A stretch of DNA of 64,000 nucleotides, from the NCBI GenBank assembly GCA_963925735.1, contig CAWUUH010000014.1, forward strand, positions 1 to 64,000. The letters are read 5' to 3'. The stretch comes from UBA4582 sp013204195. Its GTDB lineage: Bacteria; Pseudomonadota; Gammaproteobacteria; Pseudomonadales; Azotimanducaceae. The notes below the pieces were generated by a model that was not told where the DNA came from, did no database searches, and saw nothing but the letters and a program-made list of their open reading frames with translations. Positions 53,778-62,002 of the stretch are shown one piece after another. The translations under genes were made by a program, and so were the position numbers. Position 1 is the first letter of the stretch; the number at the start of each line of letters is the position of its first letter.

Positions 53778-54661
53778 TCGTTGTAGGGCACGCCCGCTGA
53801 GGAACCCACCGCCTTAAAATACGCTTCAATCCGCGCCAAATGACCATCAACATCAGTCTCACCAGCATTATGGGTCGCAATCGCCATATGAGTCGCGCCC
53901 AGACCCCGCCATTTTTCGGCATGGCTCTGCCAGCGTTCTGGCGTTCCACCGGCATACTGCGCTTGGGCAAGAATGGAGAACTGGTCCCAGGGTTTATTTG
54001 CTGCTTCACGCTGCTGCCGCAATGCGGCAATAATTTCAGCCGCGGCAGGGCTCGGGCCCATTAAGGGAATCCAGCCATCGCCCAAGCGCGCGCAACGCCG
54101 AATCAGCGCCGGCGCACTGCCACCGAACCAAATAGGCACGGGCTTGGAGGGACGTGGATTGATGCCCGCCTGATTAATGCGATGATACTTGCCGGTATAA
54201 TCCAGCACTTCCTCTGACAACAGGGCCCGCAACACCTCTATCTGTTCCGACTGCCGAACACCACGGGTTGAGAAGTCTTCGTTCAGGGCCTCGTACTCAA
54301 TTTTATTCCAGCCAGTACCCACACCCAAGCGCAACCGGTTATTAGATAAAATGGCAACCTCAGCAACTTGTTTCGCCACCAAAACAGTCTGACGTTGAGG
54401 TAAAATCAAGATGGTAGTCACCAGCTCAATAGTCTCAGTGAGTGCCGCGATAAATGCCAGTGTCGTCAGAGGCTCGTGGAAGGCAATATCCTTATCATAG
54501 ACACCGCGCCAGCCACCCGGCCGATTAGGATCAGCACCCAAAACGTGGTCATAAATTAACAATTGTCGGGCACCCAGAGCTTCCGCACCCTGAACATAGG
54601 CTTTTAGTGCACCGGGATCATTACCGATCTCGTTATGAGGCAAGACCACTCCAAATTCCAT
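53774..54661 (-). CDS. LLM class flavin-dependent oxidoreductase
   Basis: TIM-barrel protein of 295 residues in the bacterial luciferase-like superfamily. It shows LLIYDHVLGADP near residue 40, VTTILILPQRQTVLVAKQVAEV, RLRLGVGTGWNKIEYEAL, and PVPIWFGGSAPALIRRCARLGDGWIP. The best match in pattern is the F420-dependent TIGR03619-like group, but F420 is uncommon in Gammaproteobacteria and FMN use is possible. It follows the MaoC gene and overlaps the lactone oxidase gene. Confidence 0.88.
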   Translation of the reverse strand: MEFGVVLPHNEIGNDPGALKAYVQGAEALGARQLLIYDHVLGADPNRPGGWRGVYDKDIAFHEPLTTLAFIAALTETIELVTTILILPQRQTVLVAKQVAEVAILSNNRLRLGVGTGWNKIEYEALNEDFSTRGVRQSEQIEVLRALLSEEVLDYTGKYHRINQAGINPRPSKPVPIWFGGSAPALIRRCARLGDGWIPLMGPSPAAAEIIAALRQQREAANKPWDQFSILAQAQYAGGTPERWQSHAEKWRGLGATHMAIATHNAGETDVDGHLARIEAYFKAVGSSAGVPYNE

Positions 54662-54708
54662 CGACTACTCCCCAGGTTACTAATGCAAAAGCACGTGACG
54701 GAAAACCG

Positions 54709-55707
54709 TTAGGCAAAAAGTGCGGCTAGACGCCAATCCAGGACCTTGACCCTATCTTGACGACAGGCAAAGGTTTCAACGTGCAAGACCGCAAGTCCGG
54801 CACCTTGTTTGTTCTCAACAGGTAGCAGTGACTCGATCGTCACCTGCGACTCAAGAACATCCTCTTCGAATACCGGCGCCACGTGATCGCAACGGAACCA
54901 GCCTAGGATCGTTAGCATTCCGGGCAATGCCCTAGTCAGCTGCGCTGCAGCCATCGCTATAGTGTGCCCACCATAGACTAACCGTTGACCGTAAACGCTA
55001 CGGGTGGCGTCCGTATGGGTCATGGCCATATTCAAGGTCATACGCACAAGCTCCGGCGCCAGAGTCACTGTATCTCGAGCCTCTATCTGAATCGTGCTGC
55101 CGGCTTTGAGCGCGCTGAAGTGCGGCGCCTTGACTCGCGTTCGAAAGGTTTCAAACTGCCAATCCGGCACTAATGCCAGAAGTGCTTCGGGCTCAATGGT
55201 GTCCGGCATATTGGCAAAATCATCTTGATGGCCGGTATTAGCATTCGGATCTCGGCAGGGAATCATCGGACAGCGCCAAAACAACATGACTGTTTCGTCA
55301 TGCTGGTTCTGAACATGAATTTCGAGCGCAACCATACCCGATGCAGGCCGACCTTCTCGGGACTTGTTCTGGCGCAAACCTACAACCCGGGTGCTCGTCG
55401 TCAGAGTGTCACCAATAAAGACCGGTCGTTGGAGCTTCATTCCGCGGTAGAACAGATTACCCATAACACGCTGCGAGGGAATGGTACTCTGCCCGATAGC
55501 CAGGTTACAGACCAAAGACGGGTTCACCAGTGCTCTGGAATGTCCGGTGACCGATTGCGAGAGGACATGATCAAGCGGTAAACGTAATCGATCACCAAAC
55601 AACGCCTGGTGGATAGCGGCGTGCCCCTCTGTAATAGTGACTGCGGGGACATCACTGTAATCGTCCCCGACTTTAAAATCTTCAAACCAAGGCACTGGTG
55701 CTGTCAT
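54709..55707 (-). CDS. MaoC family dehydratase-like protein
   Basis: Protein of 332 residues with two hotdog-fold halves. The first contains FEDFKVGDDYSDVPAVTITEGH and NLFYRGMKLQRPVFIGDTLTTST, the second VYGQRLVYGGHTIAMAAAQLTRALPG. Relatives hydrate enoyl-CoA or related thioesters. The ATG overlaps the TGA of the upstream PLP gene (ATGA); a longer frame to 55737 is not needed. Substrate unknown. Confidence 0.85.
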   Translation of the reverse strand: MTAPVPWFEDFKVGDDYSDVPAVTITEGHAAIHQALFGDRLRLPLDHVLSQSVTGHSRALVNPSLVCNLAIGQSTIPSQRVMGNLFYRGMKLQRPVFIGDTLTTSTRVVGLRQNKSREGRPASGMVALEIHVQNQHDETVMLFWRCPMIPCRDPNANTGHQDDFANMPDTIEPEALLALVPDWQFETFRTRVKAPHFSALKAGSTIQIEARDTVTLAPELVRMTLNMAMTHTDATRSVYGQRLVYGGHTIAMAAAQLTRALPGMLTILGWFRCDHVAPVFEEDVLESQVTIESLLPVENKQGAGLAVLHVETFACRQDRVKVLDWRLAALFA

Positions 55708-56879
55708 TGTGATTTGCCTCGCGCCGAGATCGGCCAAATTTCTTCCACCAACCCGTTGCGATAAGGATAATAGAAATCATACAGATTGACAGTTGGATCA
55801 CAGTGCGGCGTTAACATCGTCATTCTATCGCCGAGTTGAATATCATGAGACGGGTTATTCAAACGCACAATACCATGCTCGTCTCCACCCCAATGATATA
55901 CAACACCCTCTATATCTCGAAACTGCGGTGCCACCGAATCAGAGGCAAAAGATTTATAACCCGCGTCAACGGTAATCAAGTGCTTCTGAGGTTGACTGAT
56001 CGCCGTCACCAGAACAAACAGCGACGGCTCGAAAGCGTCGAACAATTCACTGGCTTGACCGCCTATTTCACGGTACTCAACATCCATAAATGCGTATGAG
56101 CCAGCCTGCAGTTCCGTTAGCGCACCGATCCCGGGCTCGATGTCGAAGGTACCGGTACCACCGCCGCTGAACACGTCGACGACTATCCCATTCGCCTGGA
56201 ACAGCGCACGAGTCTCGATACCCGGAGCCAACAATTCGACATACTTGGCCCGACGCTTCTCAAAACCCTTAATATGCATACAATTGCCGATATACATCTG
56301 TAGACCAGAAAACTTAAGGTGCGGGCAATCGTTGACAATATAGTGGCCCAGCGACAAGGCCGGATCACCACAGGCAATACCCGTTCGTCCCATACCTGGG
56401 TCCAGGTCAATCAGGACTTTAAGATGCACCCCAGCTTGCTCGGCCGCGGCATTAAATTTTTCGGCGCCGTTGATATGGTCAACGACAATGCGTATTTCCG
56501 CTGAACGTGTGGCCATCGCAATGACTCGGCCGATTTTGTCCGCCGTGACCACCGGTGAAGTAATCAGAATATTATCGACGCCGCCAGCCAGCATGACCTC
56601 GGCCTCGCTCACTGTCGCCGCGCAGACGCCCAACGCCCCATTCTCAATTTGTTTGCGGGCGATGATCGGTGATTTGTGCATCTTGGTATGACCCCGCAAA
56701 CCCATACCGTGCTTCTGCAGGTGTTGCTGCATCTTGGCCAGATTGCGTTCGAAGATATCGAGATCTAGCACCAGCGCTGGGGTGGGCAGACTCGCAATGG
56801 GTACCGGCGGATCCAGCCGAATCGGCTCGATGGGCACCTTGCGCAAGGTGTCTTGCATAAATTGCTCTAGTGTCGTCAT
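55704..56879 (-). CDS. PLP-dependent D-threonine aldolase / D-serine dehydratase family protein
   Basis: Fold III PLP enzyme of 391 residues, first gene of its operon. The PLP lysine is K66 in RGHTKMHKSP. The alanine-racemase-like barrel contains VLIDLDPGMGRTGI and VFSGGGTGTFDIEPG. The C-terminal metal site is HCDPTVNLYD, as in D-threonine aldolases and DSD1-type dehydratases. It should act on D-3-hydroxy amino acids, giving glycine and an aldehyde or a keto acid and ammonia. The MaoC, LLM and lactone oxidase genes follow it closely. Confidence 0.88.
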   Translation of the reverse strand: MTTLEQFMQDTLRKVPIEPIRLDPPVPIASLPTPALVLDLDIFERNLAKMQQHLQKHGMGLRGHTKMHKSPIIARKQIENGALGVCAATVSEAEVMLAGGVDNILITSPVVTADKIGRVIAMATRSAEIRIVVDHINGAEKFNAAAEQAGVHLKVLIDLDPGMGRTGIACGDPALSLGHYIVNDCPHLKFSGLQMYIGNCMHIKGFEKRRAKYVELLAPGIETRALFQANGIVVDVFSGGGTGTFDIEPGIGALTELQAGSYAFMDVEYREIGGQASELFDAFEPSLFVLVTAISQPQKHLITVDAGYKSFASDSVAPQFRDIEGVVYHWGGDEHGIVRLNNPSHDIQLGDRMTMLTPHCDPTVNLYDFYYPYRNGLVEEIWPISARGKSQ

Positions 56880-56941
56880 CGTCGCTTCCCACCGCTTAAA
56901 GCTTGTAAAGTCATCTCAGTGTACATGAATTATCTCGACGA

Positions 56942-57907
56942 TTAATCGCAGTGGATATTGGCGCACATTAAATCTTTTTCGGCTTGGAGTGTTACATGAT
57001 GAATATTAAAACGCGCGCGCAGGTCGGCGCTGATTCGGGCGTAGTTTTCCGAATCTTCCCACAGCGTGTTTTCAGGCATCACTAAATGCGCGGTCAAACT
57101 GTTTTCCTGGGTGCTCATGGCCCAGATATGCAGATCATGGACCTCGTTCACGCCGTCTATGCGGCCAAGAAACTGCCGCACCGCATCGATATCGATACCT
57201 TGTGGCACTGCATCCAGTATCAGGTTGACCGAATCCCGCAACAATCCCCAGGTGCCAGCTAAAATCACAGCAACAATTAGCAACCCGATCAGTGGGTCAA
57301 CCCATTGCCAGCCGGTATATAACACGACAATGGCGGCAACGACCACGCCCGCAGAAATGAGCGCATCGTAGGCCAGATGCAGAAAGGCGCCGCGGGTATT
57401 CAGATCACTGCGACTGCCTCGCATAAACAACATCGCAGTGCCGGCATTGACAAAAATACCAATAGAAGCGACCACCATAACGGTGATTTCATGCATCGGC
57501 GTTGGGGAGAGAAATTTTTGGATGGATTCGTAAGCAATAAAACCCGCGACAAATACCAGCACAACTGCATTGATGATGGCCGCCAGAATCGTCGTTCGGC
57601 GAAACCCATAGCTATATAGCTGACTAGATTTTTGGGTGGTCAGGTAAGCAGCACCCCAAGCCAATAAAAGCCCCAAGACGTCTGATAAATTATGTCCTGC
57701 GTCACCTAAAAGACTCACCGAACTGGTCATCACACCATAGAAGGCTTCGAGCAAAGTGAAGGCGAGATTGGCAGATATCGCAATGACAAAACTGACATTG
57801 AGATTGCTGAAGTCAACCTCATGACTGTGGTCATGTCCATGGCTATGGTCATGGCTATGGCTGCCACTATGACTATGCTCGCCCCCCATACCGCTCATTT
57901 CAGACAC
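56942..57907 (-). CDS. cation diffusion facilitator, CzcD/ZitB type
   Basis: Proton-coupled exporter of zinc or other divalent metals in the inner membrane, 321 residues. The N-terminal 30 residues are His-rich (HSHSHDHSHGHDHSH pattern). Six helices follow, with HNLSDVLGLLLAWG (the H-x3-D site of helix 2) and HLAYDALISAGVVV (helix 5). The cytoplasmic C-terminal domain has VHDLHIWAMS. It starts 3 bases after a SlyD-like gene that also ends in histidines, suggesting a metal-related pair. Confidence 0.93.
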   Translation of the reverse strand: MSEMSGMGGEHSHSGSHSHDHSHGHDHSHEVDFSNLNVSFVIAISANLAFTLLEAFYGVMTSSVSLLGDAGHNLSDVLGLLLAWGAAYLTTQKSSQLYSYGFRRTTILAAIINAVVLVFVAGFIAYESIQKFLSPTPMHEITVMVVASIGIFVNAGTAMLFMRGSRSDLNTRGAFLHLAYDALISAGVVVAAIVVLYTGWQWVDPLIGLLIVAVILAGTWGLLRDSVNLILDAVPQGIDIDAVRQFLGRIDGVNEVHDLHIWAMSTQENSLTAHLVMPENTLWEDSENYARISADLRARFNIHHVTLQAEKDLMCANIHCD

Positions 57908-57910
57908 GCC

Positions 57911-58375
57911 TCAATGTGCATGCCCATGATCCAATTCCTCTTCCGTCGCGGCTCTGATGGCCTCAATGGTCACATCGAAATGAAGAATTTCACCTGCCAA
58001 CGGATGGTTTGCATCAATCGTCACGACGTCTTCCGCGACTGAGACAACCTTAACCGATTGCTCTTGGCCATCCTCACCGCCAGTTTGGAATTGCATCCCT
58101 GCCTCGACCTTTTCAACCCCTTCAAAAGCACTCAGCGGTACCGCTTGAATTAAGTCTGCATTCACCGGCCCATAGGCTTCATTCGGCTGAATGTCCACGG
58201 ACAGTGTATCACCAACGCCACGCCCGTCGAGGGCCTTCTCAAGACCTGGGATCAGCCCGCCAGTGCCGTGTAAGTAGGTCAATGGATCCATCTCGAGTGA
58301 CGAGTCCAGCACCTCACCACCGACATTAGTCAGCTCATAATGAATACTGACGACGGCGTTCGCGACTATCTTCAT
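57911..58375 (-). CDS. SlyD-like FKBP-type peptidyl-prolyl isomerase
   Basis: Folding helper of 154 residues. The FKBP domain shows VSIHYELTNVGGEVLDSS and YLHGTGGLIPGLEKALDGRGVGD, with the inserted flap domain at about 70-125 typical of SlyD. The short C-terminus DHGHAH is a reduced metal-binding tail. In E. coli SlyD carries nickel for hydrogenase; a metal link here is suggested by the following CDF exporter. Confidence 0.92.
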   Translation of the reverse strand: MKIVANAVVSIHYELTNVGGEVLDSSLEMDPLTYLHGTGGLIPGLEKALDGRGVGDTLSVDIQPNEAYGPVNADLIQAVPLSAFEGVEKVEAGMQFQTGGEDGQEQSVKVVSVAEDVVTIDANHPLAGEILHFDVTIEAIRAATEEELDHGHAH

Positions 58376-58573
58376 GGTATCTCCAAGTGCAAATGAGTTT
58401 GTATGGGGGCAGCGGCAATGTCGGCATTCAAAAAACTCATCCCAGCCTGTTCTTGCTCGCCCAACAAGCTTCAGCAGTGTTGTGCCCGCCGTCTAGCTTA
58501 GCCGATCCAGCATTAAATCTCGAATCCAGCACTCACCTCCCGTAAGCAGCAAAAGTGCGCAGCGAAGTGGATT

Positions 58574-59212
58574 TCACGGTGAAAGACGCTCAATTATCCA
58601 GGCATCATTCGTGCCTTGTGAATATCTGAAACGATCATGTAAACGATTCTCCCCGCCTTGCCAGAATTCCCAGGCCGTGGGTGCAATATAGAAGCCACCC
58701 CAAAACTCGGGCATAGGAATCTCCTGCCCTTTAAATCGCTCACTGGCAGCCTCGAAGTCAGCATCAAGAACCGCGCGGGACTCGATTGGCTGGCTTTGCG
58801 CTGACGTCCAGGCAGCCAATTGGCTCTCTCTGGGACGAGAGTGAAAGTAAGCTTGTGCGTCTTCCACCGCCACGGACGTCACGGTACCCATGACACTAAC
58901 TTGGCGATCCAATGCCAGCCAAGGAAACAGCACGCTGACCCGAGTATTCGTCGCCATCTCACGAGCCTTGGTACTGTTTAGGTTCGTAAAAAATGTCAGA
59001 CCCTGCTGACCAATACCTTTTAACAAAACCGTTCTCTGCCGAGGTTGCCCCGCTGCGTCAACGGTAGCCAACACCATCGCGGTGGCATCATTTATCCCTG
59101 CCGTCTGCGCCTGCTGCATCCACATATCAAATTGTGCGTATGGGGACTCGAGCAACCCCGCCCTATTCAACCTGCCGTAGCGATACTCGCGACGTTCATC
59201 TTTGAGACTCAT
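58574..59212 (-). CDS. pdxH: pyridoxine/pyridoxamine 5'-phosphate oxidase
   Basis: FMN-dependent enzyme that makes pyridoxal 5'-phosphate, 212 residues. The FMN site shows RQRTVLLKGI and FFTNLNSTKAREMATN. The C-terminal signature is EFWGGFYIAPTAWEFWQGGENRLHDRF. It stands 4 bases after an FAD oxidoreductase gene on the same strand. It supplies PLP used by enzymes such as the D-threonine aldolase-like protein nearby. Confidence 0.95.
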   Translation of the reverse strand: MSLKDERREYRYGRLNRAGLLESPYAQFDMWMQQAQTAGINDATAMVLATVDAAGQPRQRTVLLKGIGQQGLTFFTNLNSTKAREMATNTRVSVLFPWLALDRQVSVMGTVTSVAVEDAQAYFHSRPRESQLAAWTSAQSQPIESRAVLDADFEAASERFKGQEIPMPEFWGGFYIAPTAWEFWQGGENRLHDRFRYSQGTNDAWIIERLSP

Positions 59213-59216
59213 AATT

Positions 59217-60329
59217 TTAGTATCCTAGAATATCAGTATGTACATAATCGGCTATTGCCAGGGCGGCCGTCAGGCCAGGCGACTCAATACCGAACAGGTT
59301 AACGAGCCCAATCAGGCCATGCACACTCGGCCCCTGAATCACAAAATCTGCAGGCTGACCGCCCGGAGCCTGTAGCTTTGGTCGAATACCGGCATAATCG
59401 GGCACCAACCTGGCCTTTTCGATTTGCGGATAATAACGTCGAATAGCCTGAAAGTAATCCTCTCGGCGAGCTTCCGGCACACTGTAGTCTGCCTCGTCAA
59501 CATACTCCACATTCGGTCCAAATTTAACCCGCCCACCCAGATCTAATGTGGCATGAACGCCGAGCCCGGCGCCAGATGCCTCAGGCACCGGGTAAATTAG
59601 ATGTTTGAAAGGATGTTTACCCTTCAGGCTGAAATAGAGACCTTTACAGAGATACAGCGGCGGGATGTGGACGGGGTCAAGCCCTTTGCAGCTTCCCGCC
59701 AAGACCTGCGCACCCAAGCCGGCCGCATTAATAACTGATCGACAGCCAAACCGATATTCCGCGCCGTCCGCCTGGCAAAGCACAACAAAGCCACCGTCCA
59801 CTGCTTCAATAGCCTCGACTCGAGTCGAACCGACAAAGCTGCCACCTCTTTGCTCCAAATCCGCCAGCAAACTCTGCATCAAATCATGGGCGCTAACAAT
59901 ACCCGTTAATGGCGAAAACAGTGCCATGCTGGCTCGAATATGCGCTTGAGCATCGGTAACCTGTGAGCCAGACCAGATGGATAGATTGACACCATTCACA
60001 CTGGCCAAATCTTGGATATTCAACAGGGCAGCCTCCTCCGTGACGTCGGCTGCGACGATCAATTTACCGCAGCGCTGATGAGCCACACCATGAGACTGGC
60101 AATACTCGTAAAGCTGACGGCCGCCCTCGACGCAAAGCCTTGCCTTCAGTGAATCCGCTGGATAGTAAATACCAGCATGAATCACCTCGCTATTACGACT
60201 ACTGATACCCTGCCCGATCGAAGCCGCTTGATCGACAACCAGTACGTCCGGGACGGCAGCAGCCAACGCCCTGGCAATTGCCAGGCCAATAACGCCACCA
60301 CCAATGACACAAGTATCCACAAAATCCAT
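59217..60329 (-). CDS. FAD-dependent oxidoreductase, L-2-hydroxyglutarate oxidase (LhgO)-like
   Basis: DAO-fold flavoprotein of 370 residues. It opens FVDTCVIGGGVIGLAIARAL (dinucleotide fold), with SSRNSEVIHAGIYYPADSLKARLCVEGG near residue 55, which is typical of LhgO-like oxidases, and VHGLIGLVNLFGIESPGLTAALAIADYV at the end. It should oxidise a 2-hydroxy acid and pass electrons to quinone. I start at the ATG of MDFVDT; a GTG at 60371 would add 14 residues and overlap the divergent transporter's upstream region. pdxH follows after 4 bases. Confidence 0.85.
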   Translation of the reverse strand: MDFVDTCVIGGGVIGLAIARALAAAVPDVLVVDQAASIGQGISSRNSEVIHAGIYYPADSLKARLCVEGGRQLYEYCQSHGVAHQRCGKLIVAADVTEEAALLNIQDLASVNGVNLSIWSGSQVTDAQAHIRASMALFSPLTGIVSAHDLMQSLLADLEQRGGSFVGSTRVEAIEAVDGGFVVLCQADGAEYRFGCRSVINAAGLGAQVLAGSCKGLDPVHIPPLYLCKGLYFSLKGKHPFKHLIYPVPEASGAGLGVHATLDLGGRVKFGPNVEYVDEADYSVPEARREDYFQAIRRYYPQIEKARLVPDYAGIRPKLQAPGGQPADFVIQGPSVHGLIGLVNLFGIESPGLTAALAIADYVHTDILGY

Positions 60330-60416
60330 ACCGCCAATCGCTCTCGCTAAAAATTGATTCGATATCGGCACCGCGCTTTGCTACCCTACACGGTGCATTC
60401 TCAGCCGTTAAAACCC

Positions 60417-61598
60417 ATGCCAGCAGTCAGTGACAGCACCAAGCCCGACAACACTTCACGGGAAGATTATCAGATCGCAACCCATCGCTTGCTGATTCTC
60501 AGCGGTGTGATCGATTTCGGCCTCGGTGCGCTCAAGGTGGGCGTCGGTATTGTAGCGAACTCTCACGCGTTAATCGCCGATGGCATCCACTCCTTTTCTG
60601 ATCTGGCGACGGATATCATGGTCTGGTTTTTCAACCGTATTGGCGTCATGGCACCGGATGATGACCATCCCTACGGACATGCAAGATTCGAGACCTTTGG
60701 CACACTGATTCTTGGCGCGCTATTGATCCTGGTCGCAGGTGTCCTGATCTACGACAGCATTGTACGGTTGATGGATATCACGGCGGTCCAGTTACCTGCC
60801 TGGCCGGCACTATTGGTCGCATTGGCGTCGATCCTGGCAAAAGAATGGCTCTATCGCGTCACCGCCCGACTAGGAACCAACAGTCGCTCGAAATTGATGT
60901 TGGCCAATGCTTGGCATCATCGCAGCGACGCTCTTTCTTCTGTCATCGTCTTGGTCGGGGTCGGGGGAGCCATGTTGGGCTTCTCTTGGTTAGAAATGCT
61001 CGCCGCCATCGGCGTATCTTTGATGATTGCCCAAATCGGCTGGAAGCTGGTTCGACAAAGCGTTGAGGAACTGGTGGATACGGCCGTCGCTGAGTCCTAC
61101 GTGCAGGACATTCAAAAGAGTATCGAGGAGGTTGAGGGCGTTCGCGGCGTACATAGCCTGCGAACCCGTAGAATGGGGCCTGACGTACTCGCTGACATCC
61201 ATTTACAGGTTAACCCTGCCATCAGTGTGTCAGAAGGCCACCATATCGGCGAATGGGTGACTCGAGCATTGCTCGAGGAGTTCTCCGAGTTGACGGACGT
61301 CATCGTCCATATTGACGCCGAGGACGACGAGCTTCTTGAAACCCGCGACGCAGCCAGCATTCCACCGTTACGGCGAGAAATTCGCACCGCTCTCACGGAA
61401 GCCTGGAGTGACGAGGTGACACCCGAGGAAATCCGAAAGATGATCCTGCATTATCTGAATCACCGGGTTGATGTAGAGCTGCACCTGAACAAAGATCGGT
61501 TCACCGACAGTGCAACTGCTGGACAATTGCAAAATCGCCTCGAAATGCTCGCCACCCACCTACCTTGGGTAAACCACGTTACCGTCTGGTATGGCTAA
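60417..61598 (+). CDS. cation diffusion facilitator, FieF-like with long C-terminus
   Basis: Second CDF exporter in the window, 393 residues, with no His-rich N-terminus. The helix 2 site is ADGIHSFSDLATDIMVWFF and helix 5 has AWHHRSDALSSVIVLVG. The cytoplasmic domain (~225-300) shows RGVHSLRTRRMGPDVLADIHLQV, and an extra ~90 residues extend past it. Iron, zinc or manganese is possible. I start at the ATG of MPAVSD; a TTG at 60354 gives a 21-residue extension without support. It ends 4 bases into the oppositely oriented SOS gene. Confidence 0.9.
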   Translation: MPAVSDSTKPDNTSREDYQIATHRLLILSGVIDFGLGALKVGVGIVANSHALIADGIHSFSDLATDIMVWFFNRIGVMAPDDDHPYGHARFETFGTLILGALLILVAGVLIYDSIVRLMDITAVQLPAWPALLVALASILAKEWLYRVTARLGTNSRSKLMLANAWHHRSDALSSVIVLVGVGGAMLGFSWLEMLAAIGVSLMIAQIGWKLVRQSVEELVDTAVAESYVQDIQKSIEEVEGVRGVHSLRTRRMGPDVLADIHLQVNPAISVSEGHHIGEWVTRALLEEFSELTDVIVHIDAEDDELLETRDAASIPPLRREIRTALTEAWSDEVTPEEIRKMILHYLNHRVDVELHLNKDRFTDSATAGQLQNRLEMLATHLPWVNHVTVWYG

Positions 61599-61927
61599 AA
61601 CCCCAGGGAATATTGCTGTACCTGCGCTGAAACCGGCGGCACATTCCGCGCCAGCCCCTCAGGGCCGGCAGTAGCCCGGATAGCATAGTCCGCTGCGGTA
61701 ACCGGTGCTGTTAGCTGAAAATCGCTAACCACCTTACCATTCCGGCCTCCTTCAGACGATAACATGCGCAGCAGATGGTGGCAGACCACCCGCCCGTGCC
61801 GACTTTTTTGACGAGTCACCGCCATCCCTTTGGCTGCCCGCATCGCCAATTGGCTATGCAGACGGCCTGCTGGCGACAGCCGTTCTGAAAGTTCCTGTTC
61901 AACTCGATACTGAAAATTGATATTCAT
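61595..61927 (-). CDS. small uncharacterised protein under LexA control
   Basis: A 110-residue basic, soluble protein that I do not recognise. It starts MNINFQYRVEQELSERLSPAG and is rich in Arg and Ser, with no membrane helix, signal peptide or known motif. A GGAGG lies seven bases before the ATG, and two near-perfect LexA boxes lie directly upstream, so it should be induced by DNA damage. Its length and position behind tandem LexA boxes recall small SOS cell-division inhibitors such as SulA, but I see no sequence likeness. Its 3' end overlaps the CDF gene by 4 bases, tail to tail. Confidence 0.8.
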   Translation of the reverse strand: MNINFQYRVEQELSERLSPAGRLHSQLAMRAAKGMAVTRQKSRHGRVVCHHLLRMLSSEGGRNGKVVSDFQLTAPVTAADYAIRATAGPEGLARNVPPVSAQVQQYSLGF

Positions 61928-61943
61928 TATCAGCCTCCGTGAC

Positions 61944-61963
61944 TACTGTACGAATACACAGCA
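61944..61963. promoter_or_regulatory. LexA box 1
   Basis: TACTGTACGAATACACAGCA: CTGT-N8-ACAG matches the gammaproteobacterial LexA consensus exactly in its half-sites. It lies 17 bases upstream of the start codon of the small SOS gene and just outside its Shine-Dalgarno. Confidence 0.85.
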
Positions 61964-61969
61964 TTAATA

Positions 61970-61989
61970 TACTGTTTACTTATACAGTA
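61970..61989. promoter_or_regulatory. LexA box 2
   Basis: TACTGTTTACTTATACAGTA: perfect TACTGT-N8-ACAGTA inverted repeat. Its centre is 26 bases from that of box 1. Together the boxes probably cover the promoter of the small gene and allow cooperative, tight repression. Confidence 0.9.
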
Positions 61990-62002
61990 GTCAACTGTCT
62001 TA

